Under the pieces are notes generated by a model. That model made no database searches. It worked only from the letters and a program-made list of their open reading frames with translations, and was not told where the DNA came from. Position numbers and translations under genes: made by a program. Positions 30,033-37,418 of a DNA stretch of 62,737 nt are shown in pieces. The stretch is from Streptomyces alboflavus (GTDB lineage Bacteria > Actinomycetota > Actinomycetes > Streptomycetales > Streptomycetaceae), in contig NZ_JNXT01000054.1 of assembly GCF_000716675.1 (NCBI RefSeq), positions 1 through 62,737 of the forward strand. The letters are read 5' to 3'. The first letter of the stretch is position 1; each line of letters begins with the position of its first letter.

Positions 30033-31370
30033 CTACAGCGGGATGCGCAGGGTGTCGTCGATCCTCGTGATGGCCTCGGTGGTGGCGCTGCTCCGCGTCG
30101 CGGCGAGGCTGCGGCGGACACCAGCGAGCCGGTCCATCAGCCGGTACGACTCCATACCCTGCACGGTGTCGAGCATCCGCATGGCCGTGCCTGCGGCTTG
30201 GTCGACCGCGCCCGCGCGTAGTTCGCAGTCGGCCAGGGTGGCGAGCCTGTGCACGCGGCCGCGCGCGTGTGTCTGTACGGCGACGGCTGACGCCGCGTAC
30301 TCCTGTGCGGGTCCCGTGTCGCCGAGCCGCATGAGGGTGTCGGCGAGCGCGTTCTCCAGCAGGCCGGGCTGTACGTATCCGGTCTCGGCCGGTTCTTCGT
30401 CGGGGCGGATGAGCCCGGCTGCGGTCTCGGCTTGACGCATGGCGCGGTGGGCGGAGGTGTGGTCGCCCATGCGCGCGAACGCCTTGGCCTGCATGGCGTT
30501 GAGGTCGCAGGCGAGCGCGGGGGAGATCGCGTGTCCTGCGGTGCGGAGCCCTGCCTCGGCGAAGGCCACGGCCTGGCTGTGCTGCCCAAGGAAGATCGAG
30601 TGATTGACCAGGAGCGCTATCACGTACCCGCCGAACGCCCGGTCGCCGCTGGCTTTCGCGAGGCGCAGGGCCTGGTGGTAGTAGCGCTGTGCGAGGCCCT
30701 GCGCGTTCGAGTCGTAGGCGCAGATCCCGGCGATCGCCGACAACCCGCCCACGGCCCGGTGCAGTTCGCGCCCCGTGCTGTCGGTGTACGTGCCGCGCAT
30801 CAGCGGTGCTGTGTCGTACACGAGGTACTGGAGGATGCGGCCTCGGGTCGCCACTCCACCGGCTTTGCGGTACATCTGTTCGTAGTGGGTGCGCGCGGTG
30901 CGGAGTTGTTCCACGTCGGGGAGGCCGACTCGGATCGTGCCGCGGCTGGACACGTCGCGGTCGTCCGGCGGGTTCTCCCATTCCCACACGGGGCCTACTG
31001 CTGGCAGCCCGGTGATGACTGGCGATTGCCGGAGGTCCTCGCGCTGCTGGTGGTCGCCCCTCCAGAGGGCGGTCGCTCGACCGATGAAGCCGGTGAGCGG
31101 GACGGATGCGGGTGGCGCCGACGAGCCCATGCCGATGTCGTCGAGTGTCAGGCGGCGTCCGAGGCGTGCGCCGAGCACTTCACTGATGAGTTCGGCGACG
31201 TCGCCACGAGGCTTCTGCCCCTTCAGCCAGCGGATGACGGAGCTGTGGTCGTAGCGCATTCGTTTCCCTCGCAGTGCGCCGGCGCGGTTGACACGCGTGG
31301 CTAGGCCAGCGCGCGACATGCCGGATTCGTGCAGCAGCGCGTCCAGCAGCGTGTTCGGCTCCGTGCGCAT
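30033..31370 (-). CDS. XRE-family regulator with TPR-like repeats
   Basis: The 445-residue protein has an N-terminal helix-turn-helix (about residues 5-65: LLHESGMSRAGLATRVNRAG, then HSSVIRWLKGQKPRGD) and a long helical C-terminal region built of TPR-like pairs (QRYYHQALRLAKASGDRAFGG, AVAFAEAGLRTAGH, ADTLMRLGDTGPAQEYAASAVAV). This architecture matches Streptomyces regulators that sense a small molecule or peptide through the TPR part. A 17-bp palindrome just upstream (31422-31438) is the probable operator and is shared with the divergent gene. Confidence 0.85.
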   Translation of the reverse strand: MRTEPNTLLDALLHESGMSRAGLATRVNRAGALRGKRMRYDHSSVIRWLKGQKPRGDVAELISEVLGARLGRRLTLDDIGMGSSAPPASVPLTGFIGRATALWRGDHQQREDLRQSPVITGLPAVGPVWEWENPPDDRDVSSRGTIRVGLPDVEQLRTARTHYEQMYRKAGGVATRGRILQYLVYDTAPLMRGTYTDSTGRELHRAVGGLSAIAGICAYDSNAQGLAQRYYHQALRLAKASGDRAFGGYVIALLVNHSIFLGQHSQAVAFAEAGLRTAGHAISPALACDLNAMQAKAFARMGDHTSAHRAMRQAETAAGLIRPDEEPAETGYVQPGLLENALADTLMRLGDTGPAQEYAASAVAVQTHARGRVHRLATLADCELRAGAVDQAAGTAMRMLDTVQGMESYRLMDRLAGVRRSLAATRSSATTEAITRIDDTLRIPL

Positions 31371-31421
31371 GGGCTCGGCCTCTCGCGTGACTTTCGATTT
31401 ACTGAGCGTAGCGGTGCGCGT

Positions 31422-31438
31422 TTCACACAGTGTGTGAA
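31422..31438. promoter_or_regulatory. palindromic operator between divergent regulator and 31506 gene
   Basis: TTCACACA-G-TGTGTGAA is a perfect 8-1-8 inverted repeat, 52 bases upstream of the XRE-TPR start and 68 bases before the divergent ATG at 31506. Dyads of this type are standard for XRE dimers; binding by the neighbouring regulator is inferred. Confidence 0.65.
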
Positions 31439-31505
31439 CGCAGCGAAGCCGGTCAAGGGCTGCACACACTTCCCCGCACTCTGACCTGCCGCGAACGATG
31501 GGCGC

Positions 31506-31961
31506 ATGGATGAGAGAGCGCGCATCGCCCAGTGGCTCGCCGGTGCCCACCCCGTACCCCGTCAGGCCGAGGCCGAGTGGGCGAACCACGGCGTCGCGCT
31601 GCTCCCGCTCGGCCGACGCTTCGACGCCGTGCGCGTACCCGCCGATCGCATCCACGCCGCCGTGGGCAGCGACGAGGCGGCCATCGTGGCCGACGCCCTA
31701 CTCCAGTGGCTGCAAGGTCCGGTGTTCCGCGACACCCGGTACAGCGAAGGCCCGTACTACGTACTCGTGCCACCGGGCACCGCGTGGGACGGCGAGGAGC
31801 ATCTCGGCGAGGGCGCCTACCTCGGCGTCCCACGGGTCGGCGACGCCACACTGCTCGCGGCCTGGGTGGTGCTGCCTCCGCGCCCGGGTGACTTGTGCGA
31901 TCCGACGTACCTGCGGGGTCTGCTCGCCACAGCCGAGACCCTCAGGGAGATCGAGCGGTGA
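31506..31961 (+). CDS. hypothetical protein divergent from XRE-TPR regulator (151 aa)
   Basis: This 151-residue protein has segments RIAQWLAGAHPVPRQAEAEW, RFDAVRVPADRIHAAVG and YSEGPYYVLVPPGTAW, and an ending LRGLLATAETLREIER. The middle resembles the short primase/polymerase-like or DUF-type proteins that often sit divergently from TPR regulators in Streptomyces, but I see no full catalytic motif. It overlaps the next gene as GTGA. It is probably controlled through the shared palindrome at 31422. Confidence 0.72.
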   Translation: MDERARIAQWLAGAHPVPRQAEAEWANHGVALLPLGRRFDAVRVPADRIHAAVGSDEAAIVADALLQWLQGPVFRDTRYSEGPYYVLVPPGTAWDGEEHLGEGAYLGVPRVGDATLLAAWVVLPPRPGDLCDPTYLRGLLATAETLREIER

Positions 31962-32131
31962 ACGGCACGGAGAGCGCCGCCTCACGCGCGGACGAGTTGT
32001 ACCGGATCCAGATCAGTCACCTGTACGCGTGCCCAGCGTGCAGCAGGAGCGTCGAGTGCGAGAAGGGCGTCCGTCTGCGTCGTGCTGTGCGTGCGGCGCG
32101 GCTTGCTGCTGATGGGCGGGCACGGCGTTAG
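31958..32131 (+). CDS. small CxxC protein (57 aa)
   Basis: A GTG at 31958 overlaps the upstream stop (GTGA). The 57-residue product contains YACPACSRSVECEKG, so three closely spaced cysteines that could bind a metal, followed by a basic helix (RLRRAVRAARLAADGRARR). It overlaps the 3' end of the convergent XRE gene by four bases. Its function is unknown; co-expression with the 151-residue protein is likely. Confidence 0.6.
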   Translation: MNGTESAASRADELYRIQISHLYACPACSRSVECEKGVRLRRAVRAARLAADGRARR

Positions 32132-32361
32132 CGGACGAGGTCGGCGAGGGGCACGTCGAGGGCGTTGGCGATCAGGAGCAGGTCGGTGAGGCTGGGGACG
32201 CGGATCGCGTTTTCCCACCGGCTGATGGTCTTGTGGTCGCGGCCGACGCGCTCGCCGAGTTGGAGTTGGGAGAGGCCGGCGTGTTGGCGGGCGGCTCGTA
32301 TCTGCATCCCGATGTCCTGGCGACGGGTGAGTACCCAGGGGGGCATGGGGTCGAGCGGCAT
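32128..32361 (-). CDS. XRE-family helix-turn-helix protein (77 aa)
   Basis: This 77-residue protein is essentially one HTH_3 domain: IRAARQHAGLSQLQLGERVG, then RDHKTISRWENAIRVPSLTDLLLIANALDVPLADLV. The recognition helix is around HKTISRWENA. It is the size of phage or plasmid repressors and Cro-like proteins. A symmetric site TTTACC-N6-GGTAAA lies 33 bases upstream and may be its own operator. No DNA-independent domain is present. Confidence 0.85.
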   Translation of the reverse strand: MPLDPMPPWVLTRRQDIGMQIRAARQHAGLSQLQLGERVGRDHKTISRWENAIRVPSLTDLLLIANALDVPLADLVR

Positions 32362-32394
32362 CCGTCAAAGCTCTGACGATCATGCGCAGGAGTC

Positions 32395-32412
32395 TTTACC
32401 TGGCTGGGTAAA
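32395..32412. promoter_or_regulatory. inverted repeat upstream of small XRE gene
   Basis: TTTACCTGGCTGGGTAAA holds 6-bp perfect arms around a 6-base spacer, placed in the promoter region of the XRE gene that starts at 32361. It is likely an autoregulatory operator. A smaller AAACGTTT palindrome follows at 32479-32486. Confidence 0.55.
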
Positions 32413-32826
32413 TCTTGCGATCTTGGGTAGGGGCGCGACGGACGGGAAGGAAGCTCTGACCAGGGATGCGCGGCGAGTAAACGTTTCACCCCCCGTGCGA
32501 ATAGAACGCCGTCACGTGCCACACGCACACACTTCCAGCATGTACGACACCGCAGTGAGATAGGGGCACCACCCCCTCACGAGACCGGCGCGAGCCCGGA
32601 GCCCGCTCGCGCCGTCGGCGGCCGCCTGCTCGCCGTGAGCACCCCCTCGTCGGCGAGTGGGCGGCTTCCACCCATCTCCGATCACGCCTGGTTCAAACTC
32701 GTCCGATCGGATGGCGAATTTGCCCGTGTCATGTGCCTGACTAGGTCGTTAAATCAGACGGCCAGGGTGGGGGAGATTCCACCCCCCAGGTGGCACCTCC
32801 ACCCTGGTCCCCCGACCGGCAGCAAA

Positions 32827-32858
32827 CGGCCCCCGTGGATTCACATCCGCGGGGGCTG
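32827..32858. terminator. strong hairpin in prophage-end noncoding region
   Basis: CCCCCGTGGAT (32830-32840) pairs with ATCCGCGGGGG (32845-32855), with one G-U pair and a four-base TCAC loop. Outer bases extend the stem to 32827-32858. It would stop transcription in either direction, isolating the host gene cluster from the prophage. Confidence 0.65.
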
Positions 32859-32879
32859 CTGTCGTGTGCGCTTGCACTT

Positions 32880-32960
32880 CGCATGGGAGACGGACTGGGA
32901 GACGATCATGCCGAGTAACCCCGGACAGTCTCTAGAAATCCCTAATAATCTCTAGTTTCC
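32880..32960. other. candidate prophage right attachment junction
   Basis: Phage-type cargo genes end at 32361 and host genes begin with the small membrane gene ending at 32942. Short direct repeats (GGGAGAC twice, TCTCTAG twice) cluster here, overlapping the 3' end of the host gene, which is a common integration site. The matching left junction is outside the window, so the core cannot be proved. Confidence 0.35.
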
Positions 32961-33226
32961 TTCGATTCCCCAGAAGGGGAGCCGACGCCCGCAGGCTCCT
33001 CATCAGGGCTGGCAGTGGCGCTGACCTGCCCCTCCGGCGCCTCCTTGAAGTCGACCTTCCCCATGTGCCGGTTCATGGACTTCATCAGTCGCCACACCGC
33101 GAGCGCCATCACCGCGAACACGATGAACCCCAGGACCCCGGGGGTCACCTTGTTCTCGTCGACCTCCTTGGCGAGGGGGACGAGGTGCGTCACTGCCAGG
33201 CTTGCGCTTCCGCTCATGTCAGGCAT
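32942..33226 (-). CDS. small membrane protein downstream of mca (94 aa)
   Basis: This 94-residue protein has one transmembrane segment (VLGFIVFAVMALAVWRLM), preceded by a short N-terminal part and followed by a basic then acidic tail (KSMNRHMGKVDFKEAPEG...). It overlaps the 3' end of mca by eight bases and is the second gene of that operon. Proteins of this shape are regularly found after mca in Streptomyces. Its last residues (SKETRDY) may have been replaced by phage integration at the 3' end. The function is unknown. Confidence 0.8.
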   Translation of the reverse strand: MPDMSGSASLAVTHLVPLAKEVDENKVTPGVLGFIVFAVMALAVWRLMKSMNRHMGKVDFKEAPEGQVSATASPDEEPAGVGSPSGESKETRDY

Positions 33227-34100
33227 TGTCGCGGATGCCCGCGAAGAGGTCGTCCTCGGGGAGGGAGGTATCGACCAGAGACTTCGCGAGCTCGTACTCC
33301 TCGGTCGGCCAGACCTCCCGCTGGATGTCCATCGGGACCCGGAACCAGCCGCCGTCGGGGTCGATCTGCGTGGCGTGCGCGATCAGCGCCTTGTCCCGGA
33401 TCTCATAGAAGTCGCCGCACGGAACGTGCGTGGTCAGCGTGCGCTCGACCCGCTCGAACTCGTCCCAGCGCTTCAGCCACTCCCCGTACGGCGACTCCAG
33501 GCCGCGGTCCAGCATGGCCTGGTGCAGCGCCTCGGTGCGCGGCCGGTTGAAGCCCTGGTTGTAGTACAGCTTCTGCGGCGTGAAGACGGGGCCGAACTCG
33601 CTCTCCGGGTACTTCTCCGCGTCCGCGGCACCCTCGAAGGCCACCATGGAGATCTTGTGGGTCATGATGTGGTCCGGGTGCGGATAGCCGCCGTTCTCGT
33701 CGTACGTCGTGATCACCTGCGGGCGGAACGTACGGATCTGCTTCACCAGCTCCCCGGCCGCCTTGTCGACGTCCTCCAGGGCGAAGCAGCCCTCGGGCAG
33801 CGGCGGCAGCGGGTCGCCCTCGGGCAGGCCCGAGTCGACGAAGCCGAGCCACTCCTGCTTGACGCCGAGGATCTCGCGCGCCTCGTCCATCTCCTTCTTG
33901 CGCACCTCGTGGATGTGCTCCTGGATGTACGCGTCGCCCTGGAGCTTGGGGTTGAGGATGTCGCCGCGCTCTCCGCCCGTGCAGGTCACGACGAGCACGT
34001 CCACCCCCTCGGACACGTACTTGGCCATGGTGGCCGCGCCCTTGCTCGACTCGTCGTCGGGGTGGGCGTGAACGGCCATCAGTCGAAGCTGCTCAGTCAA
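33219..34100 (-). CDS. mca: mycothiol S-conjugate amidase
   Basis: This 293-residue zinc enzyme of the LmbE/PIG-L family cleaves mycothiol S-conjugates to glucosaminyl-inositol and a mercapturic acid, so it detoxifies electrophiles and antibiotics in actinobacteria. The signature AHPDDESSKG (about residues 12-21) and GGYPHPDHIMTHK (about residues 145-157) supply the zinc ligands and catalytic Asp. The C-terminal half (LYYNQGFNRPRTEALHQAM) fits Mca rather than the deacetylase MshB. The length is normal. A small membrane gene follows with an overlap. Confidence 0.95.
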   Translation of the reverse strand: MTEQLRLMAVHAHPDDESSKGAATMAKYVSEGVDVLVVTCTGGERGDILNPKLQGDAYIQEHIHEVRKKEMDEAREILGVKQEWLGFVDSGLPEGDPLPPLPEGCFALEDVDKAAGELVKQIRTFRPQVITTYDENGGYPHPDHIMTHKISMVAFEGAADAEKYPESEFGPVFTPQKLYYNQGFNRPRTEALHQAMLDRGLESPYGEWLKRWDEFERVERTLTTHVPCGDFYEIRDKALIAHATQIDPDGGWFRVPMDIQREVWPTEEYELAKSLVDTSLPEDDLFAGIRDNA

Positions 34101-34257
34101 GACTCGATCCTCAGGTGTCCGGCGCCGACGCGTGCTGCGGCGCCCTCGGTCATCAGGCGTTGTGCGGGGCTTCTATAGTGACGGAACCGGGGGGCGGAAA
34201 ATTCCGGCATTCCTTGCCCGTCTGCGCGGGCGCCCCGTGCCCGTCTGGAGGACGATC

Positions 34258-34683
34258 ATGACCGTGGTGAGCGGCGGCGACAGCGGCGGCCCGGCCACCC
34301 GCGTCCCCGAGGACCGCTACGGCAGGTCGGCGGACGCGCGCGCGGACCGCAAGCTCAAGATCGTCGGCTCCGTCCTCGGCGTGCTGCTGCTCGGTGTGGT
34401 CGGCTGGTTCGGGTACGACTCGATCTCCGGGACCAAGCTCAGCGGCGAGATGATCAAGTTCGACGTGGTCTCGGACCAGGCCGTCGAGGTGCACCTGGAA
34501 GTGCGCAAGGACGCGGATGCGAACGGCTACTGCACGCTGCGCTCCCAGGCCGAGGACGGCTCCGAGGTGGGCCGCGCCGACTTCCGCTTCGACCAGGACA
34601 AGGGGCGCGTCGACAAGACCGTCACGCTGCGTACGACGGAGCGCGCCACCAGCGCGGAGCTCGTCGGCTGCCACGCAGACTGA
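34258..34683 (+). CDS. DUF4307 membrane protein
   Basis: This 141-residue protein starts at the ATG at 34258 after GGAGGACG. A cytosolic N-terminal part (about 35 residues) precedes one transmembrane span (KIVGSVLGVLLLGVVGWFGY). The rest lies outside and has beta strands with two conserved Cys (GYCTLRSQ and LVGCHAD), which probably form a disulfide. This matches the actinobacterial DUF4307 family, encoded beside mca and greA in many genomes. The function is unknown; the divergent promoter region to mca is shared. Confidence 0.85.
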   Translation: MTVVSGGDSGGPATRVPEDRYGRSADARADRKLKIVGSVLGVLLLGVVGWFGYDSISGTKLSGEMIKFDVVSDQAVEVHLEVRKDADANGYCTLRSQAEDGSEVGRADFRFDQDKGRVDKTVTLRTTERATSAELVGCHAD

Positions 34684-34897
34684 GGCGACTGACGCGACTG
34701 ACGCCCCGCGCAGGGGCGGCGACACGCCTCACTGCTCCGGGCATCCCCGCGTTCACCTGCGCTAACACTTTTCTGATGGCTTATGTCCTCCCCCTCCGGC
34801 ACCGAAATTGTTAGGCTCGTGGTTTCGCCCACCCGTGAGGGAACATCCTTCTGGGTAGGGCGATGCTTTGTATTCCCAGTACCTACGAGGAGCACCT

Positions 34898-35395
34898 GTG
34901 ACCCAGACCAGCGACAACGTCACCTGGCTGACCCAGGAGGCGTACAACCAGCTCAAGGCCGAGCTGGAGTACCTGTCTGGTCCTGCGCGCACCGAGATCG
35001 CATCCAAGATCGCGGCGGCGCGTGAGGAGGGCGACCTGCGCGAGAACGGCGGGTACCACGCGGCCAAGGAGGAGCAGGGCAAGCAGGAGCTCCGCGTCCG
35101 CCAGCTGACCCAGCTCCTGGAGCATGCCAAGGTCGGTGAGGCTCCCGCCGAGGACGGCGTCGTCGCCCCCGGCATGGTCGTCACGATCGCCTTCGACGGC
35201 GACCCGGACGACACGCTGACCTTCCTGCTGGCCTCGCGTGAGTACGCCAGCGACGACATCGAGACGTACTCCCCGCAGTCACCGCTCGGCACCGGCGTCA
35301 ACGGCAAGAAGATCGGCGCGGACGCCCAGTACGAACTGCCGAACGGCAAGCTGGCCTCCGTCAAGATCCTCGAGGCCAAGGCGTACCAGGGCTGA
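34898..35395 (+). CDS. greA: transcription elongation factor GreA
   Basis: This 165-residue factor rescues backtracked RNA polymerase by stimulating transcript cleavage. The N-terminal coiled coil (residues 8-75) carries the acidic tip REEGDLRENGGYHAAKEEQG, whose Asp and Glu enter the secondary channel. The C-terminal globular FKBP-like domain follows (MVVTIAFDGDPDDTLTFLLAS, then SPLGTGVNGKKIGA). The start is the GTG at 34898 after ACGAGGAGCACC. A strong hairpin ends the unit. All family features are present. Confidence 0.96.
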   Translation: MTQTSDNVTWLTQEAYNQLKAELEYLSGPARTEIASKIAAAREEGDLRENGGYHAAKEEQGKQELRVRQLTQLLEHAKVGEAPAEDGVVAPGMVVTIAFDGDPDDTLTFLLASREYASDDIETYSPQSPLGTGVNGKKIGADAQYELPNGKLASVKILEAKAYQG

Positions 35396-35413
35396 GCCCC
35401 TCGGGACACCCGA

Positions 35414-35444
35414 AGACCCCCGGCGCGATCCGCTCCGGGGGTCT
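35414..35444 (+). terminator. terminator of greA
   Basis: A 10-bp perfect stem, AGACCCCCGG (35414-35423) with CCGGGGGTCT (35435-35444), and an 11-base loop lie 19 bases after the greA stop. It also faces the convergent secreted-protein gene ending at 35491, so it may act on both strands. Confidence 0.8.
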
Positions 35445-35490
35445 CGTGCGTTCGGGGCGGGGTGTCACCCGCGTGCGACGTACCCGGCCG

Positions 35491-35871
35491 TCACCTGCAT
35501 TCGAGGTAGATGCCGCCGGACTGCTTCACGTCCACCCTGTTGTTGGTCCTGGTGCCCGACAGGAAGGTCTTGAAGGCGCCCCGGGTGGGGCACTTCACGG
35601 ACGTGTTGATGCTGCCCAGCGAGCTGGGCGACACGTTCTGGCACTTGTTGGTGAGCTGCACCCAGCCGGAGAGCGTCTGCCCGAGCAGCGAGACGCAGAC
35701 CTTCTTGTAGCCCTCGTAGAACCCGTTGCCCCAGACCTTGCCGTTCTGGACCTTCGGGGTGTACGCGACCAGTTCCAGCTCCTGGGCCGCGGCCGACGAC
35801 TGGGACGCCGCCCCCATCACCATTCCGGCCGCCATCACGGCCGCGGCCGCACTCATCCGCACCTTGGACAT
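35491..35871 (-). CDS. small secreted four-cysteine protein, copy 1
   Basis: This 126-residue protein has a Sec signal peptide (MSKVRMSAAAAVMAAGMVMGAASQSSAAA). The mature part is about 95 residues with four cysteines (KKVCV, TNKCQ, SVKCP, LECR) that could form two disulfides. The ATG at 35871 follows GAGGGGAAG. The gene at 35913 is a clear tandem paralog: shared phrases are QELELVAY, GFYEGYKKVCV, NKCQNVSPSSLGSI and LSGTRTNNR. I do not know a named family; an extracellular role is certain only from the signal peptide. Confidence 0.8.
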   Translation of the reverse strand: MSKVRMSAAAAVMAAGMVMGAASQSSAAAQELELVAYTPKVQNGKVWGNGFYEGYKKVCVSLLGQTLSGWVQLTNKCQNVSPSSLGSINTSVKCPTRGAFKTFLSGTRTNNRVDVKQSGGIYLECR

Positions 35872-35912
35872 GGACTTCCCCTCGTTCCGTCGGTCGATCG
35901 TGCCCGCGCCGT

Positions 35913-36317
35913 TCACCTGCACTTGACGAAGCGCGGCGCCGAGTCCTTGATGTCCTTGCGGTTGTTGGTCCTGGTGCCCGAGAGCAGGGTCCGGAAGATG
36001 CCCTCGCGCGGACACTTGGCGCCGATGCTGATGCTGCCCAGCGAGCTCGGCGACACGTTCTGGCACTTGCTCGTCACCGGGATCGGCGGGATCGTCCCGA
36101 GGCTCTCCTGCAGCAGCGTGACGCAGACCTTCTTGTAACCCTCGTAGAACCCGCTGGCCCACACCTTGCCGTTCTGTGCCTTGGGCTGGTACGCCACCAG
36201 CTCCAACTCCTGGGCCGCCGCGGACGACTGGGACGCCGCACCCGCCACCATCGCCGCCGCCATCACGGCCGCGGCCGCACCCATCCGAGCCTTCGACACC
36301 TTCGACACCTTGGACAT
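35913..36317 (-). CDS. small secreted four-cysteine protein, copy 2
   Basis: This 134-residue paralog of the neighbouring gene has a signal peptide whose start holds a short repeat (MSKVSKVSKARMG...). The mature region keeps the four cysteines (KKVCV, TSKCQ, GAKCP, VKCR) and the motifs GFYEGYKKVCVTLL and SPSSLGSI. The genes lie 41 bases apart on the same strand, so they are probably one operon. Differences concentrate in the middle segment (GTIPPIPV against SGWVQL) and the end, suggesting divergence of a surface after duplication. Confidence 0.8.
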   Translation of the reverse strand: MSKVSKVSKARMGAAAAVMAAAMVAGAASQSSAAAQELELVAYQPKAQNGKVWASGFYEGYKKVCVTLLQESLGTIPPIPVTSKCQNVSPSSLGSISIGAKCPREGIFRTLLSGTRTNNRKDIKDSAPRFVKCR

Positions 36318-36615
36318 GGCGTTCCCCTCGTTGGCTGTACGTCGGTCGGCCGGACCGGCCGGGGCGCGCCACCCGGACGTTCTCGGCGTCTGTAGCCTCC
36401 AGCCCCGCGCGCCCCGGCAGTACCCCCCGCCCAGGGGATCTTTTGCGCCAGGCCCGGGACACTTTCCTGCCGATGATTCATGTCCATGTCACTCGCAGTT
36501 CACCTTCGGCGTCGCACCATCTTGGGCGTACGCAGCCTGATCACGTAGTCACTGCCGTGATGGACCACTGGCTGCGCACTCACCACGGGGAAGCAGTGAG
36601 ACACGGGGGTCAACT

Positions 36616-37326
36616 GTGATTTCGGTCGGTGTCATCGCGCGCGGCGGACCGGAACGGGCGGAGCTGCGGGCCGCCCTGGAGGCGGAGGGGCGGCATCTGG
36701 TCGCCGACGAGGACGAGCCGGGCCGGGAGGTGGCGCTCGTGCGCCGCGCCCGGCCCCGGGTGCTCGTGGTCAGCCAGGGCGACGAGGAGTCGGCGGTCAC
36801 CGCCCTGCACCGGCTCGCCGCCGCGCCCGCGCCGGTGGCCGTGCTGCTGCTCGCGGGCCGCTTCACCTGCGGCGGCCTGCGCCGGATCCTGTCCTGCCGC
36901 CCGGCGGGCGTCCTGCACCGGGCCACGGCGGCCGCCCATCTGCCCTGGGCCGTCGGCGCGGCGGCCGCGGGCGGGCCGGTCCTCGGCCCCGAGCTGGTCG
37001 ACGTCGTGGCCGGTGCCTGTCCGTGCCCCGGCTGCGCCCCCTCGGCGCGGGACGAGGCGCGGGCCCTGCTCGCCACCCTGTCCGCGCGCGAGCTGGAAGT
37101 GCTCGAACTCGTCGGCGACGGCCTGTCGAACCCGCAGATCGCCGCGGCCCTCACCATCAGCTGCGACACCGCCAAGGACCATGTGGGCAGCATCTGCGCC
37201 AAGCTCGGCATCCGCGGGCGGCTCCAGATCGCCCGGGTCGCCTGGCAGGCGGGGCTCACCGGGCAGGCGGGCCTCGCCGGGCGGCGGACCCCCGCGGGCG
37301 GGCGGGTGCACGCCGCCTGCGGGTGA
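36616..37326 (+). CDS. LuxR-family response-regulator-like protein
   Basis: This 236-residue protein begins at a GTG after GGGGGTCAACT. Its N-terminal half resembles a receiver fold but lacks the clear acidic pocket and phospho-Asp of a true receiver (SVGVIARGGPERAELRAALEAEG, then RPRVLVVSQGDEE). A CPCPGC segment sits before a complete LuxR helix-turn-helix (ATLSARELEVLELVGDGLSN, then PQIAAALTISCDTAKDHVGSICAKLGIRGR). This indicates an atypical, possibly phosphorylation-independent regulator. A strong hairpin follows the stop immediately. Confidence 0.85.
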   Translation: MISVGVIARGGPERAELRAALEAEGRHLVADEDEPGREVALVRRARPRVLVVSQGDEESAVTALHRLAAAPAPVAVLLLAGRFTCGGLRRILSCRPAGVLHRATAAAHLPWAVGAAAAGGPVLGPELVDVVAGACPCPGCAPSARDEARALLATLSARELEVLELVGDGLSNPQIAAALTISCDTAKDHVGSICAKLGIRGRLQIARVAWQAGLTGQAGLAGRRTPAGGRVHAACG

Positions 37327-37353
37327 CCGGCGCCCCGGGAGAGGGGGCGCCGG
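37327..37353 (+). terminator. terminator of the LuxR-type gene
   Basis: CCGGCGCCCC (37327-37336) pairs with GGGGCGCCGG (37344-37353) around a 7-base loop, starting directly at the stop codon. G/C-rich direct repeats follow to 37418. Confidence 0.7.
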
Positions 37354-37418
37354 GTGACGGGCCGCCAGGGTGCCGGGCCGCCGGGGTGCCGGGTGGCCCG
37401 GCGTCAGGCGGCCGAGTG

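Larger units (their letters stand above)
32362..32941. other. noncoding region at the prophage right end
   Basis: About 580 bases without a convincing gene. From left to right it holds the TTTACC dyad (32395), the AAACGTTT palindrome (32479), a 9-bp inverted repeat CCAGGGTGG / CCACCCTGG (32762-32770 and 32799-32807), a strong hairpin (32827-32858), and short direct repeats GGGAGAC (32885 and 32897) and TCTCTAG (32929 and 32949). Base composition is less GC-rich than the flanks. No tRNA gene is visible. Confidence 0.6.

Noticed and set aside
31301..31655. Longer N-terminus of the XRE-TPR regulator starting at 31655
   Set aside because: The upstream frame overlaps the divergent gene and the palindrome. 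The ATG at 31370 gives the natural HTH start.
32635..32955. Plus-strand open frame of 106 codons in the prophage-end region
   Set aside because: There is no ribosome site, the composition is odd, and it runs across hairpins and repeats; it looks noncoding.
1..32960. Integrase or immunity repressor of the prophage
   Set aside because: No tyrosine or serine recombinase motif was found. The XRE genes near 31-32 kb could be regulators, but nothing marks them as the phage immunity repressor.
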